NCBI GenBank assembly: GCA_015489765.1
Contig: WFZC01000278.1
Location: 1 to 55,565, forward strand
Origin: Desulfobulbaceae bacterium
Lineage (GTDB): Bacteria; Desulfobacterota; Desulfobulbia; Desulfobulbales; Desulfobulbaceae
Direction: 5' to 3'
DNA: 55,565 bases
Below are positions 26,312 to 37,143 of the stretch, piece by piece. The notes under the pieces were generated by a model that saw only the letters and a program-made list of their open reading frames with translations, was not told the origin of the DNA and made no database searches. How positions within the stretch are numbered: position 1 is the first letter of the stretch; each line of letters opens with the position of its first letter. The translations under genes and the position numbers were made by a program.

Positions 26312-26995
26312 AATAGACAAACTCCATGGAGAAACAATAAAACGGCGCCAAACGCGGCGCGCACGGAAAATGCATTATGTTCAATTTTCAAGTAAGTTAC
26401 CAGTGAAAAATGCACTTTGGGTATCTCGCAGGGAACACTCCAACATATTGCGGGTGCCGCTTTTCGGGCCTGAGGGAGTGATAGTTTACCTGAACCGTGA
26501 CTGCTCCTTTTAAAAACATTTTGTAAAAACCAACTGATACGACTACAGTCCAGACAATTTCAATTCCCGGTGGTCAGGGGGCGGGAAAACCCGAAAAATC
26601 AGCATGGCCAGATCAGATTTTATCGTTGCAACCACAACAGGTTATAAAAACAGCATGCAACTGTACAAACTTGCCGGACAAAGTTCCCCATCCTGAACTC
26701 TTAACCGATGTTGTAGAATCCGGGCCTGGTATTACCCGCTCGGAGCCGGTAAAAATTTACCTGGTGGAGCTGTTGCTGGATAGGGAAATATCCTGCTGGC
26801 CAGGTCCTGCCAAAGCAAATGAATTTAGCTGGAGAGGATGTAATTAGGCGCACAATATGGGGAAATGCGGCCATTTGATCCTGGAAAAAAAAACCTTGGC
26901 ATACTTGACAAAAGGTATCAGTTAGAGTAAGAAATTCATGTTTTTTACTCAGAAAATTTTTTTACATCCATATAATCTGTCCAAGGAGGAACAAG
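26312..26995. other. 684-base spacer upstream of dsrC
   Basis: The right end holds the dsrC promoter and leader. The open frame at 26626-26847 lacks a ribosome site and recognisable motif. The long distance suggests promoter or regulatory sequence for dsrC and the divergent PpiD-like gene, but I can support only the promoter at 26905-26933. Confidence 0.45.
26905..26933 (+). promoter_or_regulatory. sigma-70-type promoter for dsrC
   Basis: TTGACA (26905-26910) is a consensus -35, and TAAGAA (26928-26933) lies 17 bases on. The leader of about 55 bases ends in AAGGAGGAACAAG before the ATG, a near-perfect ribosome site. Both fit the high expression known for dsrC. Confidence 0.65.
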
Positions 26996-27316
26996 ATGGC
27001 AACAATTGAGCACAATGGCAAGAGTTACGAGGTTGATGAAGACGGATTCCTACTCAACGGCGCTGAGGATTGGGATGAGAACTGGGTTGATTACGTAAAG
27101 GGCGTTGAAGGAATCAGCGAAATCACCGATGAGCATCAGAAGGTTATCGATGCCCTGCAGGAATACTACAAGAAAAACGGTATTGCTCCCATGGTGCGTA
27201 TTCTCTCCAAGACAACCGGTTTTCCCCTGAAACGCATTTATGAACTGTTTCCCTCAGGACCTGGTAAAGGTGCCTGTAAAATGGCTGGTCTGCCGAAACC
27301 AACCGGCTGTGTATAA
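26996..27316 (+). CDS. dsrC: DsrC, sulfur-carrier partner of dissimilatory sulfite reductase
   Basis: The 106-residue protein matches DsrC/TusE from start (EVDEDGFLLNGAEDWDENW) to end. Both redox cysteines of true DsrC are present in the flexible C-terminal arm: Cys94 (GPGKGACK) and the penultimate Cys105 (KPTGCV), 11 residues apart. DsrC takes the sulfur from DsrAB as a trisulfide that is later reduced by the membrane DsrMKJOP complex. TusE proteins have only the last cysteine, so DsrC is the better call. The gene stands alone with its own promoter and terminator, as is usual in sulfate reducers. Confidence 0.96.
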   Translation: MATIEHNGKSYEVDEDGFLLNGAEDWDENWVDYVKGVEGISEITDEHQKVIDALQEYYKKNGIAPMVRILSKTTGFPLKRIYELFPSGPGKGACKMAGLPKPTGCV

Positions 27317-27344
27317 AAAACCGCTACACCTCACTTTGTAAAAA

Positions 27345-27377
27345 AGGAAGGTTGCCCAGGCAACCTTCCTTTTTTTT
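27345..27377 (+). terminator. Rho-independent terminator of dsrC
   Basis: AGGAAGGTTG (27345-27354) pairs with CAACCTTCCT (27361-27370), extended by C-G pairs in the loop, followed by TTTTTTT. It starts 28 bases past the dsrC stop. Confidence 0.93.
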
Positions 27378-27413
27378 GTCTCGACTTCCCTTTTTCATTT
27401 ATTGCCATTCAAT

Positions 27414-27602
27414 GATGAACCCGTAAAAAGTCCAGACAATGCTTAAAAATGGCTAAGTAAAAACACAGATATACAGGTAAGCGGAGCGTAGCGGAGACTC
27501 CGAGGAGTGGTGTTCTGTGGCGGGTCTTAACTATACATGTAGTATGTTCAGAATCGCCACAGGACACACGACGCAGTAGATCGAAGTTTTTACGACGCCA
27601 TC
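27414..27602 (+). mobile_element. MITE-like repeat, copy 2 (189 bp)
   Basis: Same length and orientation as copy 1, with about ten differences. The ends are GATGAACCCGTAAAAAGTC and GTTTTTACGACGCCATC. It is flanked by the 7-bp direct repeat ATTCAAT (27407-27413 and 27603-27609), the clearest target duplication of the three. The internal stem carries G27520-C27557 where copy 1 has A5442-T5479. The right-hand duplication contains the stop codon of the convergent ATP-grasp gene. Confidence 0.87.
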
Positions 27603-27604
27603 AT

Positions 27605-28372
27605 TCAATCATTCTGGCCACCTGTCAGTTCCGCCACAAGCTGTTGATGCACCTTTTCCACCTGGAGCAGATAATCCTGCTGGGTCAAAACAGCCCCTTG
27701 CAATCCACCACGCAGATTGATCTCGGTCAACCAGACCTTTCCTGCCGGAGAAATCAGCAGATCAATATGGGCGTAGGGAAAATCCGCCCGGGCCATAATC
27801 CGGCGACAAATCTCCATCTGTCTCTCCGATAGCTTCCAGGGCCTGCTTATACCTCCGAAATGGAGATTATGCCGAAAATTATTGGGGTTATGCCGCTCAT
27901 AGGCCTCCACCTTATCTCCCAGTACAACCACCCGAACATCCCTGCAATCCGGGTAATAGGGCTGCACAACAAAAGGGAAGCGCAGGTTCCCCAGGACCGC
28001 CTGGGTATAGACCTCTTCAATGGAGGAAAAACGAAGAATGCCAATGCCGCCATTGGCCCGGTCAAGCTTGCAGATTACAGAAGTTGCCTCGGCAAATGTG
28101 CTGACAAGGTGCAGCATATCGTGCTGATCATAGGCAACAGCGGTCCCCGGCCCCATGAATTCAGCCAGCAATCTGGCCTGCAATGTCTTGGAACGGCTGC
28201 ATAATTGAGAAAGCGCGGACGGAATCAGATGGATACCCCGGCTGACCAGGTCAAGGAGCAGGGATTCTTCACCGGCGTGGAGACGAACGCGACCGACAAC
28301 GATATCGCCGGCCTTAAGGGAATGGTAGTCGGCAAACAGGGTCTGATTATCGGTGATGATACGACCGGCCAT
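27605..28372 (-). CDS. ATP-grasp family protein
   Basis: The 255-residue protein has the C-terminal two-thirds of an RimK-like ATP-grasp fold: CKLDRANGGIGILRF as a glycine loop, FVVQPYYPDCRDVRVVVLG, YERHNPNNFRHNLHFGG, and the Mg-binding segment HIDLLISPAGKVWLTEINLR. Such enzymes join a carboxylate to an amine through an acyl phosphate. The substrate is unknown. It lies 18 bases after the zinc-ribbon gene. Its stop codon lies in the duplicated bases beside the repeat element, so the element just missed the coding sequence. Confidence 0.75.
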   Translation of the reverse strand: MAGRIITDNQTLFADYHSLKAGDIVVGRVRLHAGEESLLLDLVSRGIHLIPSALSQLCSRSKTLQARLLAEFMGPGTAVAYDQHDMLHLVSTFAEATSVICKLDRANGGIGILRFSSIEEVYTQAVLGNLRFPFVVQPYYPDCRDVRVVVLGDKVEAYERHNPNNFRHNLHFGGISRPWKLSERQMEICRRIMARADFPYAHIDLLISPAGKVWLTEINLRGGLQGAVLTQQDYLLQVEKVHQQLVAELTGGQND

Positions 28373-28390
28373 ATAACCTAAAAAAACAAC

Positions 28391-28645
28391 CTAAAAAACC
28401 ATATCCAGAAAATGGCTGTGAAAGCCGGTCATATCGGCGTTACACTTGCCGCACAGCAGCACAACCTCACCGTGGATGTCGGTCTCATTTTCTTCGGGTG
28501 TAAAACTGCCGTCATCATTTTGCCGGTAACGGGTCGTCACGGTGACATTCTGCGCTAGTTCTAGAAAATCCTCACTGTTACCGCACACGGGACAGGTCAA
28601 ACGGCCGCTGGGCCTACCAGTTGGAATTTTAACTTTTTTCTTCAT
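28391..28645 (-). CDS. small zinc-ribbon protein
   Basis: The 84-residue product has two Cys pairs, CPVCGN (residues 18-23) and CGKC (about 65-68), which should form one zinc ribbon. Between them is an acidic beta-rich segment. I know no function for it. It precedes the ATP-grasp gene closely, which suggests a carrier or partner role, but this is inference. Confidence 0.7.
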   Translation of the reverse strand: MKKKVKIPTGRPSGRLTCPVCGNSEDFLELAQNVTVTTRYRQNDDGSFTPEENETDIHGEVVLLCGKCNADMTGFHSHFLDMVF

Positions 28646-28753
28646 CAGATCAAAAAAAGCAAACGCTCATCTTGCAAACAATAGTATCCGGTTTTGTTAT
28701 AATAACTGTCTCAGTCACTTGAAAAAAGTACACAATCCTTGCTATCAACCGAT

Positions 28754-29035
28754 TCAAGCATAGCGGATAACAAAGGAGGAAAAATGATTGTCCGGAGGTT
28801 CTTCCACGGCATCTACCGCTGTTACCTCTGACATGGGCGAGCCCTTGTGCAGCCAGGAAAGTAGACTGTCCACGTCTTCGGGCACCCCCTCGGCAACCAC
28901 CTCCACCGTGCCGTCAATCAGATTGCGCACCCAGCCGCAAACACCGAGCCGCTGGGCCTCTCTTCTGGTATAATCGCGAAAATAAACGCCCTGCACCCGA
29001 CCATGCACTATCGCATGTATGCATTTTTTATCCAT
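28754..29035 (-). CDS. acyP: acylphosphatase
   Basis: The 93-residue protein has the acylphosphatase signature VHGRVQGVYFRDYTRR, with the phosphate-binding Arg20, and WVRNLIDGTVEVVAEG, with catalytic Asn38. It hydrolyses acyl phosphates such as acetyl phosphate and carbamoyl phosphate in the cytosol. Length and motifs are typical. It follows ligA by 31 bases. Confidence 0.95.
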   Translation of the reverse strand: MDKKCIHAIVHGRVQGVYFRDYTRREAQRLGVCGWVRNLIDGTVEVVAEGVPEDVDSLLSWLHKGSPMSEVTAVDAVEEPPDNHFSSFVIRYA

Positions 29036-29066
29036 CTGCCACTCCGGTTTTTACAGGCGGGCAAGC

Positions 29067-31264
<2,198 letters not shown>

Positions 31265-31432
31265 TATTCCTTCCTCCTGGTGGTTCAATTGCTGATTTTC
31301 CGAAAATCCCGGCGCAAGGGCCTGTCCATATCGGTTGAATAATAATTGCTGAAATTTTATCTTATCAGAATTTCCATTTGAAGTCGAACAGGTTATAGTC
31401 AGTCTATCTGTGACCAATTCCGAGGAGAAAAA

Positions 31433-32470
31433 ATGCAACATATCATTGTTACCGGCGGCGCCGGTTATATCGGCAGCCATACCTGCCTGGAACTACTGAA
31501 TAACGGATACCGGGTCACCGTTATAGACAATCTCTCCAATGCAAGCAGGGAAGGATTGCGGCGGGTGGAAGAGCTGACCGGAAAGCCGGTGGAATTTTTC
31601 AAGGCCGATCTCCTTGATCCCGATGCCCTGGACCTGTTTTTCAGTATCCATAATGATGCGGACGGGGTCATCCATTTTGCCGGGCTCAAGGCCGTGGGTG
31701 AATCGGTGGCCAGGCCCCTGCTCTACTACCAGAACAATATCACCGGCACCCTCAACCTCTGCCAGGCAATGACGAAGTATGGCATCAAAAACATCGTCTT
31801 CAGTTCCTCGGCAACGGTCTACGGCGACCCGGCAAGTGTGCCCATCACCGAAGAGTTTCCCCTGCTTGCCTGCACCAACCCCTATGGCCGCACCAAGGCC
31901 ATGATCGAGGACATCCTGCGGGACATCCATGTTGCCGACAACACTTGGAATATCGCCTTGCTCCGTTATTTTAACCCGGTCGGCGCCCATAAATCCGGCC
32001 GCATCGGCGAGGACCCCAACGGGATTCCCAACAACCTGATGCCCTATATCTCCCAGGTGGCCGTGGGCAAGTTACCCGAGCTCTCCGTCTTCGGCAACGA
32101 CTATCCAACCCATGACGGCACAGGGGTCCGGGATTATATCCATGTGGTCGACCTGGCTGTCGGCCACCTCAAGGCATTGGAGAAACTGGCGCAAAAGCCG
32201 GGTGTTGTTACCTATAACCTGGGCACAGGCAAGGGATACTCGGTCCTGGATATGGTCAAGGCATTTGAAGGTGCCAGCGGCAGAAAAATTCCCTATAAAA
32301 TTGCACCCCGCCGGGCCGGAGATATTGCCCAGTGCTATGCCGACCCGTCTCTGGCTCGGCGTGAACTGGGCTGGCAGGCGGAGCGGGGTCTGAAAGAGAT
32401 GTGCGAGGACAGTTGGCGCTGGCAGTCGATGAACCCGCAGGGATATGCCACAGAAACTGATGTGGAGTAA
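31433..32470 (+). CDS. galE: UDP-glucose 4-epimerase
   Basis: GalE interconverts UDP-glucose and UDP-galactose for surface sugars. The NAD-binding loop GGAGYIGSH is at residues 8-16, Ser125 lies in FSSSATVYG, and Tyr151-Gly-Arg-Thr-Lys155 form the catalytic YxxxK. The product of 345 residues has the typical RYFNPVGAH segment. GAGGAG precedes ATG 31433. It is convergent with the RNase H gene. Confidence 0.95.
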   Translation: MQHIIVTGGAGYIGSHTCLELLNNGYRVTVIDNLSNASREGLRRVEELTGKPVEFFKADLLDPDALDLFFSIHNDADGVIHFAGLKAVGESVARPLLYYQNNITGTLNLCQAMTKYGIKNIVFSSSATVYGDPASVPITEEFPLLACTNPYGRTKAMIEDILRDIHVADNTWNIALLRYFNPVGAHKSGRIGEDPNGIPNNLMPYISQVAVGKLPELSVFGNDYPTHDGTGVRDYIHVVDLAVGHLKALEKLAQKPGVVTYNLGTGKGYSVLDMVKAFEGASGRKIPYKIAPRRAGDIAQCYADPSLARRELGWQAERGLKEMCEDSWRWQSMNPQGYATETDVE

Positions 32471-32493
32471 ATTGGAGCCAGAGGACCTCTTTG

Positions 32494-33423
32494 TTACGTC
32501 CGGCCGCCGGATGCCGGCGGTAAACGCCACTCACGGGCAAGTACCTTGGCCTCCTGCAACAGACAGTATCCGTTTTTACGGCTGACGACCTGAATATCGA
32601 CGGAAAACCTATCCAGCAGCACGGCCAGCTGCTGCCAGAGTTCCCGATTCCCGACCTCTCTCCCCTGGCTGGTAATCCAGCCCCGCCGTTGCCAGCCCGC
32701 AAGCCAACTATGCACACCATCCCGGAGATAGGCTGAGGTGGTATAGACGGTGACCGGGATATTCTTTTTCAGGGCCGACAGGCCCGCAAGCAATGAGTGC
32801 AGATGAAATTGATTGGCGGAATCTCCCCGGCCCGCTCCCCCGATGACTTTCATGTACCTCTTGTACGAGAGGATAACGGCCCAGGAGCCTGTTCCATGAC
32901 TGGGCGCATAGGTGATGCCGCAGAAAATGGCGACTCTCTCTTTACCGGGCCGGGCGGTTTCAACTCTGTCTTCCTGTTTTTTAGACTGTCGACTCCGGGC
33001 CGCAACCGCCAGGGCATCGGCGCGTTCGTTCCAGGGATCCTGGGAGTGACCGCGCACCCATTGCCATCTGACCTGGTGCTTGCGGCTGACCCGATCAAGC
33101 TGTTCCCAGAGGTCACGGTTCTTGACCGGCTGCCGGGCTGCCGTCAGCCAGCCGCGCCTCCTCCAACCATCCATCCAGGAGCAGATACCGTTTTTCACAT
33201 AGGTGGAATCGGTCACCACAAGCACCCGGTGCGGCTCCTTGAGGCTCAACAGGCCGTTGATGACCGCTGCCAGTTCCATCCTGTTGTTGGTTGCCTTCTC
33301 TTCCCGGCCGCTCAGCTCCCGATATAACCGTCCACCTTTAAGCAGAACAGCGCCCCAGCCGCCAACTCCCGGATTCGGGTTGCAGGCGCCATCAGTGTAG
33401 ATGGTCACTTCAGGAAGGAGCAT
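32494..33423 (-). CDS. rnhA: RNase HI with a second, degenerate RNase H domain
   Basis: Residues 5-145 are a complete RNase HI: catalytic Asp11, Glu50, Asp72, His126 and Asp136 are all present, and the basic protrusion WMDGWRRRGWLTAARQPVKN lies at 83-102. It cuts RNA in RNA-DNA hybrids. Residues 163-300 repeat the fold, and WLAGWQRRGWITSQGREVGN (240-259) keeps the protrusion, but the acidic residues are replaced (Gly169, Leu208, Thr229 and Lys293 at the matching places). The second domain cannot cut and probably aids binding. ATG 33423 was preferred over TTG 33429. It lies 2 bases past the ligase-like gene. Confidence 0.88.
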   Translation of the reverse strand: MLLPEVTIYTDGACNPNPGVGGWGAVLLKGGRLYRELSGREEKATNNRMELAAVINGLLSLKEPHRVLVVTDSTYVKNGICSWMDGWRRRGWLTAARQPVKNRDLWEQLDRVSRKHQVRWQWVRGHSQDPWNERADALAVAARSRQSKKQEDRVETARPGKERVAIFCGITYAPSHGTGSWAVILSYKRYMKVIGGAGRGDSANQFHLHSLLAGLSALKKNIPVTVYTTSAYLRDGVHSWLAGWQRRGWITSQGREVGNRELWQQLAVLLDRFSVDIQVVSRKNGYCLLQEAKVLAREWRLPPASGGRT

Positions 33424-33425
33424 GA

Positions 33426-34313
33426 TCAATCATTCCTATTATAAATAATCTCTCCCGAATATTCGGTAATCATTGACCCGTCGGCCAACCGCATCACCAG
33501 ACCACCGCCGGTATCGATTTCCAGGGCCCTGGCCTGGTACAGCGGCCTTGTCTGCACATCATAGCCATAGGTCACCGACCTGCCAAGGGTATCGCTCAAC
33601 TGCCGCCAGCGCCGGAGAAGCATACTTTCTTCTCCGGCTGTACCGGCAAGGAACTGTTCTTCCGAATAATACAACAGGCCGATATTCCACTGCAACCTTG
33701 CCAGCAGCAGGGCGCAGAGCTGGTCCAGATCAACTTTTGCCCCGGTTTCGAGATAAAAAGAGGTGGCGACCGGCGCCAATTCCACCGGAAATTCCCGGAT
33801 ATTTGCGTTGATGCCGATGCCGATAAGATGAAATTGTTCTCCCTCAGCCCCTGCCACTGTTTCGCTAAGAATGCCGCAAATCTTTTTTCCCCCAATCCGG
33901 ACATCGTTCACCCATTGCAAACGGGCGGCCGAAATGAATTCCCGCACGGTTTCACAACAGGCTATACCAGCGGCAAAGGGCAGCAGACGGCTGAAATCCG
34001 GCAACAGGGTGTCGGCCCAGAGCAGGGCAAGATAGAGTCCTCCGGCCGGGGCATGCCAGTACCGGTCAAAACGGCCGCTGGAACCGGTCAGCCGGTCGGC
34101 CCGAACCACCTGGCCGGTTGCCGGAGACGGCGTTGTAGTATCCCGGACCTCGCGGCGGAGCAGATCCATACAGCGGGGCAACCGGGGATAATGGCGACAA
34201 GATGAGCCGACAGGGGCACCGTAGCGCAGAATCCGCCGGGTAACTTCAGGGCTGAAATTAGCGTCTTGCGCCTTTTCCGCGGCAAGACGGCAAAGGGCGG
34301 CATGGGAAAGCAC
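33426..34313 (-). CDS. biotin-protein-ligase-like enzyme with altered active site
   Basis: The 295-residue protein aligns with the BirA catalytic domain and C-terminal SH3-like domain: GGLYLALLWA, QWVNDVRIGGKKICGILSE and FHLIGIGINAN. Two key sites differ. The biotinyl-AMP loop GRGRxGR is replaced by GSSGRFDRYW (77-86), and the lysine of KWPND is replaced by Gln133. BirA uses both for adenylate formation and biotin transfer. It starts with GTG 6 bases after a gene for a biotinyl-like domain protein, so the two are likely a pair. It may be a weakened or re-specialised ligase. Confidence 0.75.
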   Translation of the reverse strand: MLSHAALCRLAAEKAQDANFSPEVTRRILRYGAPVGSSCRHYPRLPRCMDLLRREVRDTTTPSPATGQVVRADRLTGSSGRFDRYWHAPAGGLYLALLWADTLLPDFSRLLPFAAGIACCETVREFISAARLQWVNDVRIGGKKICGILSETVAGAEGEQFHLIGIGINANIREFPVELAPVATSFYLETGAKVDLDQLCALLLARLQWNIGLLYYSEEQFLAGTAGEESMLLRRWRQLSDTLGRSVTYGYDVQTRPLYQARALEIDTGGGLVMRLADGSMITEYSGEIIYNRND

Positions 34314-34319
34314 GGCCCC

Positions 34320-34970
34320 CTATTCCCACTCCGCCTTGACCCGGGTAATTATTTTCTGAATAACGGCCAGCTTTTCTTCGGGACAGACACCGATCAGGGG
34401 TACTCCCTGGTCAACACTGTCGCCCGGTGAAAAGTACAGGGAATGGAGGATTCCGGCCTCGCCGTCATAATAAACCGGCGTGTCCCGTTTCATCAGTGAC
34501 ATGGTGATGATCTCGTCACCCGGTTGGATAACAATCGAGCGGGCCCCTTTCTGGTCAATCCGGGACTGGATATCCATGGAAAAGTAATACCTGGCCCGTT
34601 CAGGTGCGGGAAAGAGATAGAGGACCTCCTGAAGAATGGCCTCGATAATCTCCTTTTTCTTGAGCGGATGACGGATGGTGAGCAGTTTTGTCCCGGCTTC
34701 GACAAATTTGCCCTCAACCTCTTTATTCAGCGAGGCAATGGTGCCGTTGGTTTTGGAGGTGATCACCTTGGGGTTTCGCTCCCGGGTAATCTCGTAGAGC
34801 GGTGATCCGGGTTTGTGGTGCCACTCGCCACTGACGCCCTGTACTTCCGCCCCGTCTTCGACTAGAAAACGCACCTCCCCGGCATGGACAGCGAACATAT
34901 CCACATAGTCATAGGGATCGGAACGATACTTGCTGAGAATTTCGTCAAAATGAATAGAATCGGATGTCAT
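34320..34970 (-). CDS. biotinyl/lipoyl-type carrier-domain protein
   Basis: The C-terminal part (residues about 142-196) resembles a biotinyl domain: SIVIQPGDEIITMSLMKRDT, where Met160-Lys161-Arg162 stands for the biotin motif Met-Lys-Met, followed by AGILHSLYFSPGDSV and GVPLIGV. An earlier part (about 66-101) also looks like a half barrel-sandwich (GTIASLNKEVEGKFVEAGTK). There is no carboxylase or transferase domain and no signal peptide. It is the first gene before the biotin-ligase-like gene. Modification of Lys161 is inference. Confidence 0.65.
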   Translation of the reverse strand: MTSDSIHFDEILSKYRSDPYDYVDMFAVHAGEVRFLVEDGAEVQGVSGEWHHKPGSPLYEITRERNPKVITSKTNGTIASLNKEVEGKFVEAGTKLLTIRHPLKKKEIIEAILQEVLYLFPAPERARYYFSMDIQSRIDQKGARSIVIQPGDEIITMSLMKRDTPVYYDGEAGILHSLYFSPGDSVDQGVPLIGVCPEEKLAVIQKIITRVKAEWE

Positions 34971-35190
34971 AAAAGATTACATAAATTATTAAAAAAGATA
35001 TATTTCAAATCCAGAGCCCTGAACATACACAATGGGCGGCTCCATAGTCACCTTCTGCGGCCAATCCCTAAAATTCAGCCAGGGGACAGAGGGAACAAAT
35101 ATCCTTCTTTCAACATGACCGGGTATTGATTATAGTTGATGGATACTCATTTCCCACCAGCCTGATCAAGAATGTATACTGAGAGTTGCA

Positions 35191-35979
35191 ATGGATAGCA
35201 AGGGTATTTTCCGCCCTGCCGCTACCCTGGATACTGGAGAAAACGATGCCAGCATGAACCGGGACACCATCTTTCAACAGCATGACATAAAAGAGGATTT
35301 TTCCTTTAACGAGCAAGTGGCCGAGGTCTTTGACGACATGGTGCACCGGTCTGTACCCCTGTACGAAACCGTTATCGATGCCATTGCCCGCATCCTTGAC
35401 CGTCATCAGCCCGGTCGGCAACTCACGGTCTATGACCTTGGCTGCTCAACCGGGACCACCCTGCTGGAACTTTCCCGAAGACTCCAGCACCGGCGGCTTC
35501 GGCTGATCGGCATCGACAATGCCGAATCAATGCTGGCAAAGGCCAGGAAAAAAGCGGCCATGTTCTGCAAAACCGATTGCCTGAGTTTTCGAAAAGACGA
35601 TATTACAGGCTGCTCCCTCACAGATGCCGATGCCATCCTCTGCAACTATACCATGCAGTTTATCAGGCCACCGGTCCGCAACGCGCTGGCCAGGCGTTTT
35701 TACCAGGCCCTGCCATCGGGCGGCCTGCTCATCGTCTGTGAAAAAGTACTCGCCGCCGGCGCCTTTCATCGACAGTTTATCGATATCTACCATGATTTCA
35801 AGCGGGAACAGGGGTATTCCGAACTGGAAATAGCCGCCAAAAGGGAGGCACTGGAAAACGTGCTCGTTCCTTTTACCGTTGATGAAAATATTTCCCTTCT
35901 TCGGGAGGCAGGTTTTGCCGAGGTGGAAATTTTCTGTAAATGGTTCAACTTTGCCTCCTTTGTGGCCCTGAAAAGTTAA
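35191..35979 (+). CDS. cmoA: carboxy-SAM synthase CmoA
   Basis: CmoA makes carboxy-S-adenosylmethionine from SAM and prephenate. The protein has VYDLGCSTGTTLLELSRR as SAM-binding motif I and CNYTMQFIRP, a CmoA hallmark, with DDMVHRSVPLYE at the start of the conserved part. Family members begin near NRDTIF, so ATG 35254 is an alternative start; ATG 35191 is used because GAG lies 7 bases ahead, whereas the inner ATG lacks a well-spaced site. cmoB follows 2 bases after the stop. Confidence 0.93.
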   Translation: MDSKGIFRPAATLDTGENDASMNRDTIFQQHDIKEDFSFNEQVAEVFDDMVHRSVPLYETVIDAIARILDRHQPGRQLTVYDLGCSTGTTLLELSRRLQHRRLRLIGIDNAESMLAKARKKAAMFCKTDCLSFRKDDITGCSLTDADAILCNYTMQFIRPPVRNALARRFYQALPSGGLLIVCEKVLAAGAFHRQFIDIYHDFKREQGYSELEIAAKREALENVLVPFTVDENISLLREAGFAEVEIFCKWFNFASFVALKS

Positions 35980-35981
35980 CA

Positions 35982-36938
35982 ATGGATTACCAACCCTTTT
36001 TTCCCGCAGCCGATATCAAGACCCTGCATGATGTCCTCAGGCAGAAGGAAAAATGGGTCAACCAGGCAAAGAAAGGCTTTTTACGCTATCGAGAACCTTA
36101 TCAGTCTGTCAGCCATCTGCGGGCCAAACACTGTGATTTTTCCCGGGACACGGTGACCATCGGCACAGCGGAAGACATCAGCGCTGAAGAGAGACAACGC
36201 GTAGAACAGGTTTTGCGGGGATTCATGCCCTGGCGCAAGGGACCCTTTTCCATCTTTGATATTGTTGTTGACGCCGAATGGCGCAGTTATCGGAAATGGA
36301 ATCGCATCCTGCCTGAACTTCCTGACCTGAAAGGAAAAATTGTCGGCGATATCGGTTGTAACAATGGCTATTACATGTTCAGGATGGTCCCCTTCCACCC
36401 CCGGTTTGTGCTTGGTTTTGAACCCTATGTGCAGCATTATTACACCTTCCGCACCTTAAACGGTTTCGCCCGTCAAACCAACCTGCGCATCGAGCTGCTC
36501 GGCATCGAACACCTGCCCCTCTTTCCAGACTGTTTTGACATCCTCTTCTGCCTGGGAATTATTTACCACCGCCGTTCGCCGCTCGACGCCCTGGAGGTTC
36601 TGTTCCGGGCCCTGAAACCCGGTGGCACCCTGATCATCGAGTCCCAGGCCATTGCCGGTGACGAGCCGGTGGCCCTCTTTCCTGAAAAAACCTACGCCAA
36701 GGTGCCGGGCACCTGGTTTGTGCCCACTGCCCCCTGTCTTGCAAACTGGCTGACCAGGTCCGGTTTTTCCAACGTCAAACAGTTCTGCCTCCATCCCATG
36801 AGCAGCAGGGAACAACGGAAAACAAACTGGATGTCCTTTGAATCCTACGACGATTTCATCCATCCCGATGATCCCTCCCGGACAATCGAAGGCTATCCGG
36901 CGCCGTGGCGGGTGTTTTTTTCAGCCAAAAAACTGTAA
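35982..36938 (+). CDS. cmoB: tRNA U34 carboxymethyltransferase CmoB
   Basis: CmoB uses carboxy-SAM from CmoA to turn 5-hydroxyuridine at tRNA position 34 into 5-oxyacetyluridine. Motif I is IVGDIGCNNGYYMFRM near residue 120, followed by FDILFCLGIIYHRRSPLDAL and LKPGGTLIIESQ. Length (318) is typical. ATG 35982 begins MDYQPFF; a longer frame overlapping cmoA was rejected. It is translated together with cmoA. Confidence 0.95.
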   Translation: MDYQPFFPAADIKTLHDVLRQKEKWVNQAKKGFLRYREPYQSVSHLRAKHCDFSRDTVTIGTAEDISAEERQRVEQVLRGFMPWRKGPFSIFDIVVDAEWRSYRKWNRILPELPDLKGKIVGDIGCNNGYYMFRMVPFHPRFVLGFEPYVQHYYTFRTLNGFARQTNLRIELLGIEHLPLFPDCFDILFCLGIIYHRRSPLDALEVLFRALKPGGTLIIESQAIAGDEPVALFPEKTYAKVPGTWFVPTAPCLANWLTRSGFSNVKQFCLHPMSSREQRKTNWMSFESYDDFIHPDDPSRTIEGYPAPWRVFFSAKKL

Positions 36939-37143
36939 TAGCCACAATGATGTCATGCCCTGATCCTTTTCAAACCTGTATTTGCTCTTTTCTCCCAAAA
37001 GAGAGATAATAGTCTTGAAAAATGGGAAGCTAACCGCTATTGAAGAGAAACGAAGAGATGGATGGCTCCATCAACCACCGGGTGACATGGAAACGACTAC
37101 GCAAACCGCAACCCGATCTGCATTGAAAAAAGGTGAATAGACG

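Noticed and set aside
26626-26847. 73-residue plus-strand frame upstream of dsrC
   Set aside because: No ribosome site, no recognisable domain, and it lies in what is more likely regulatory sequence.
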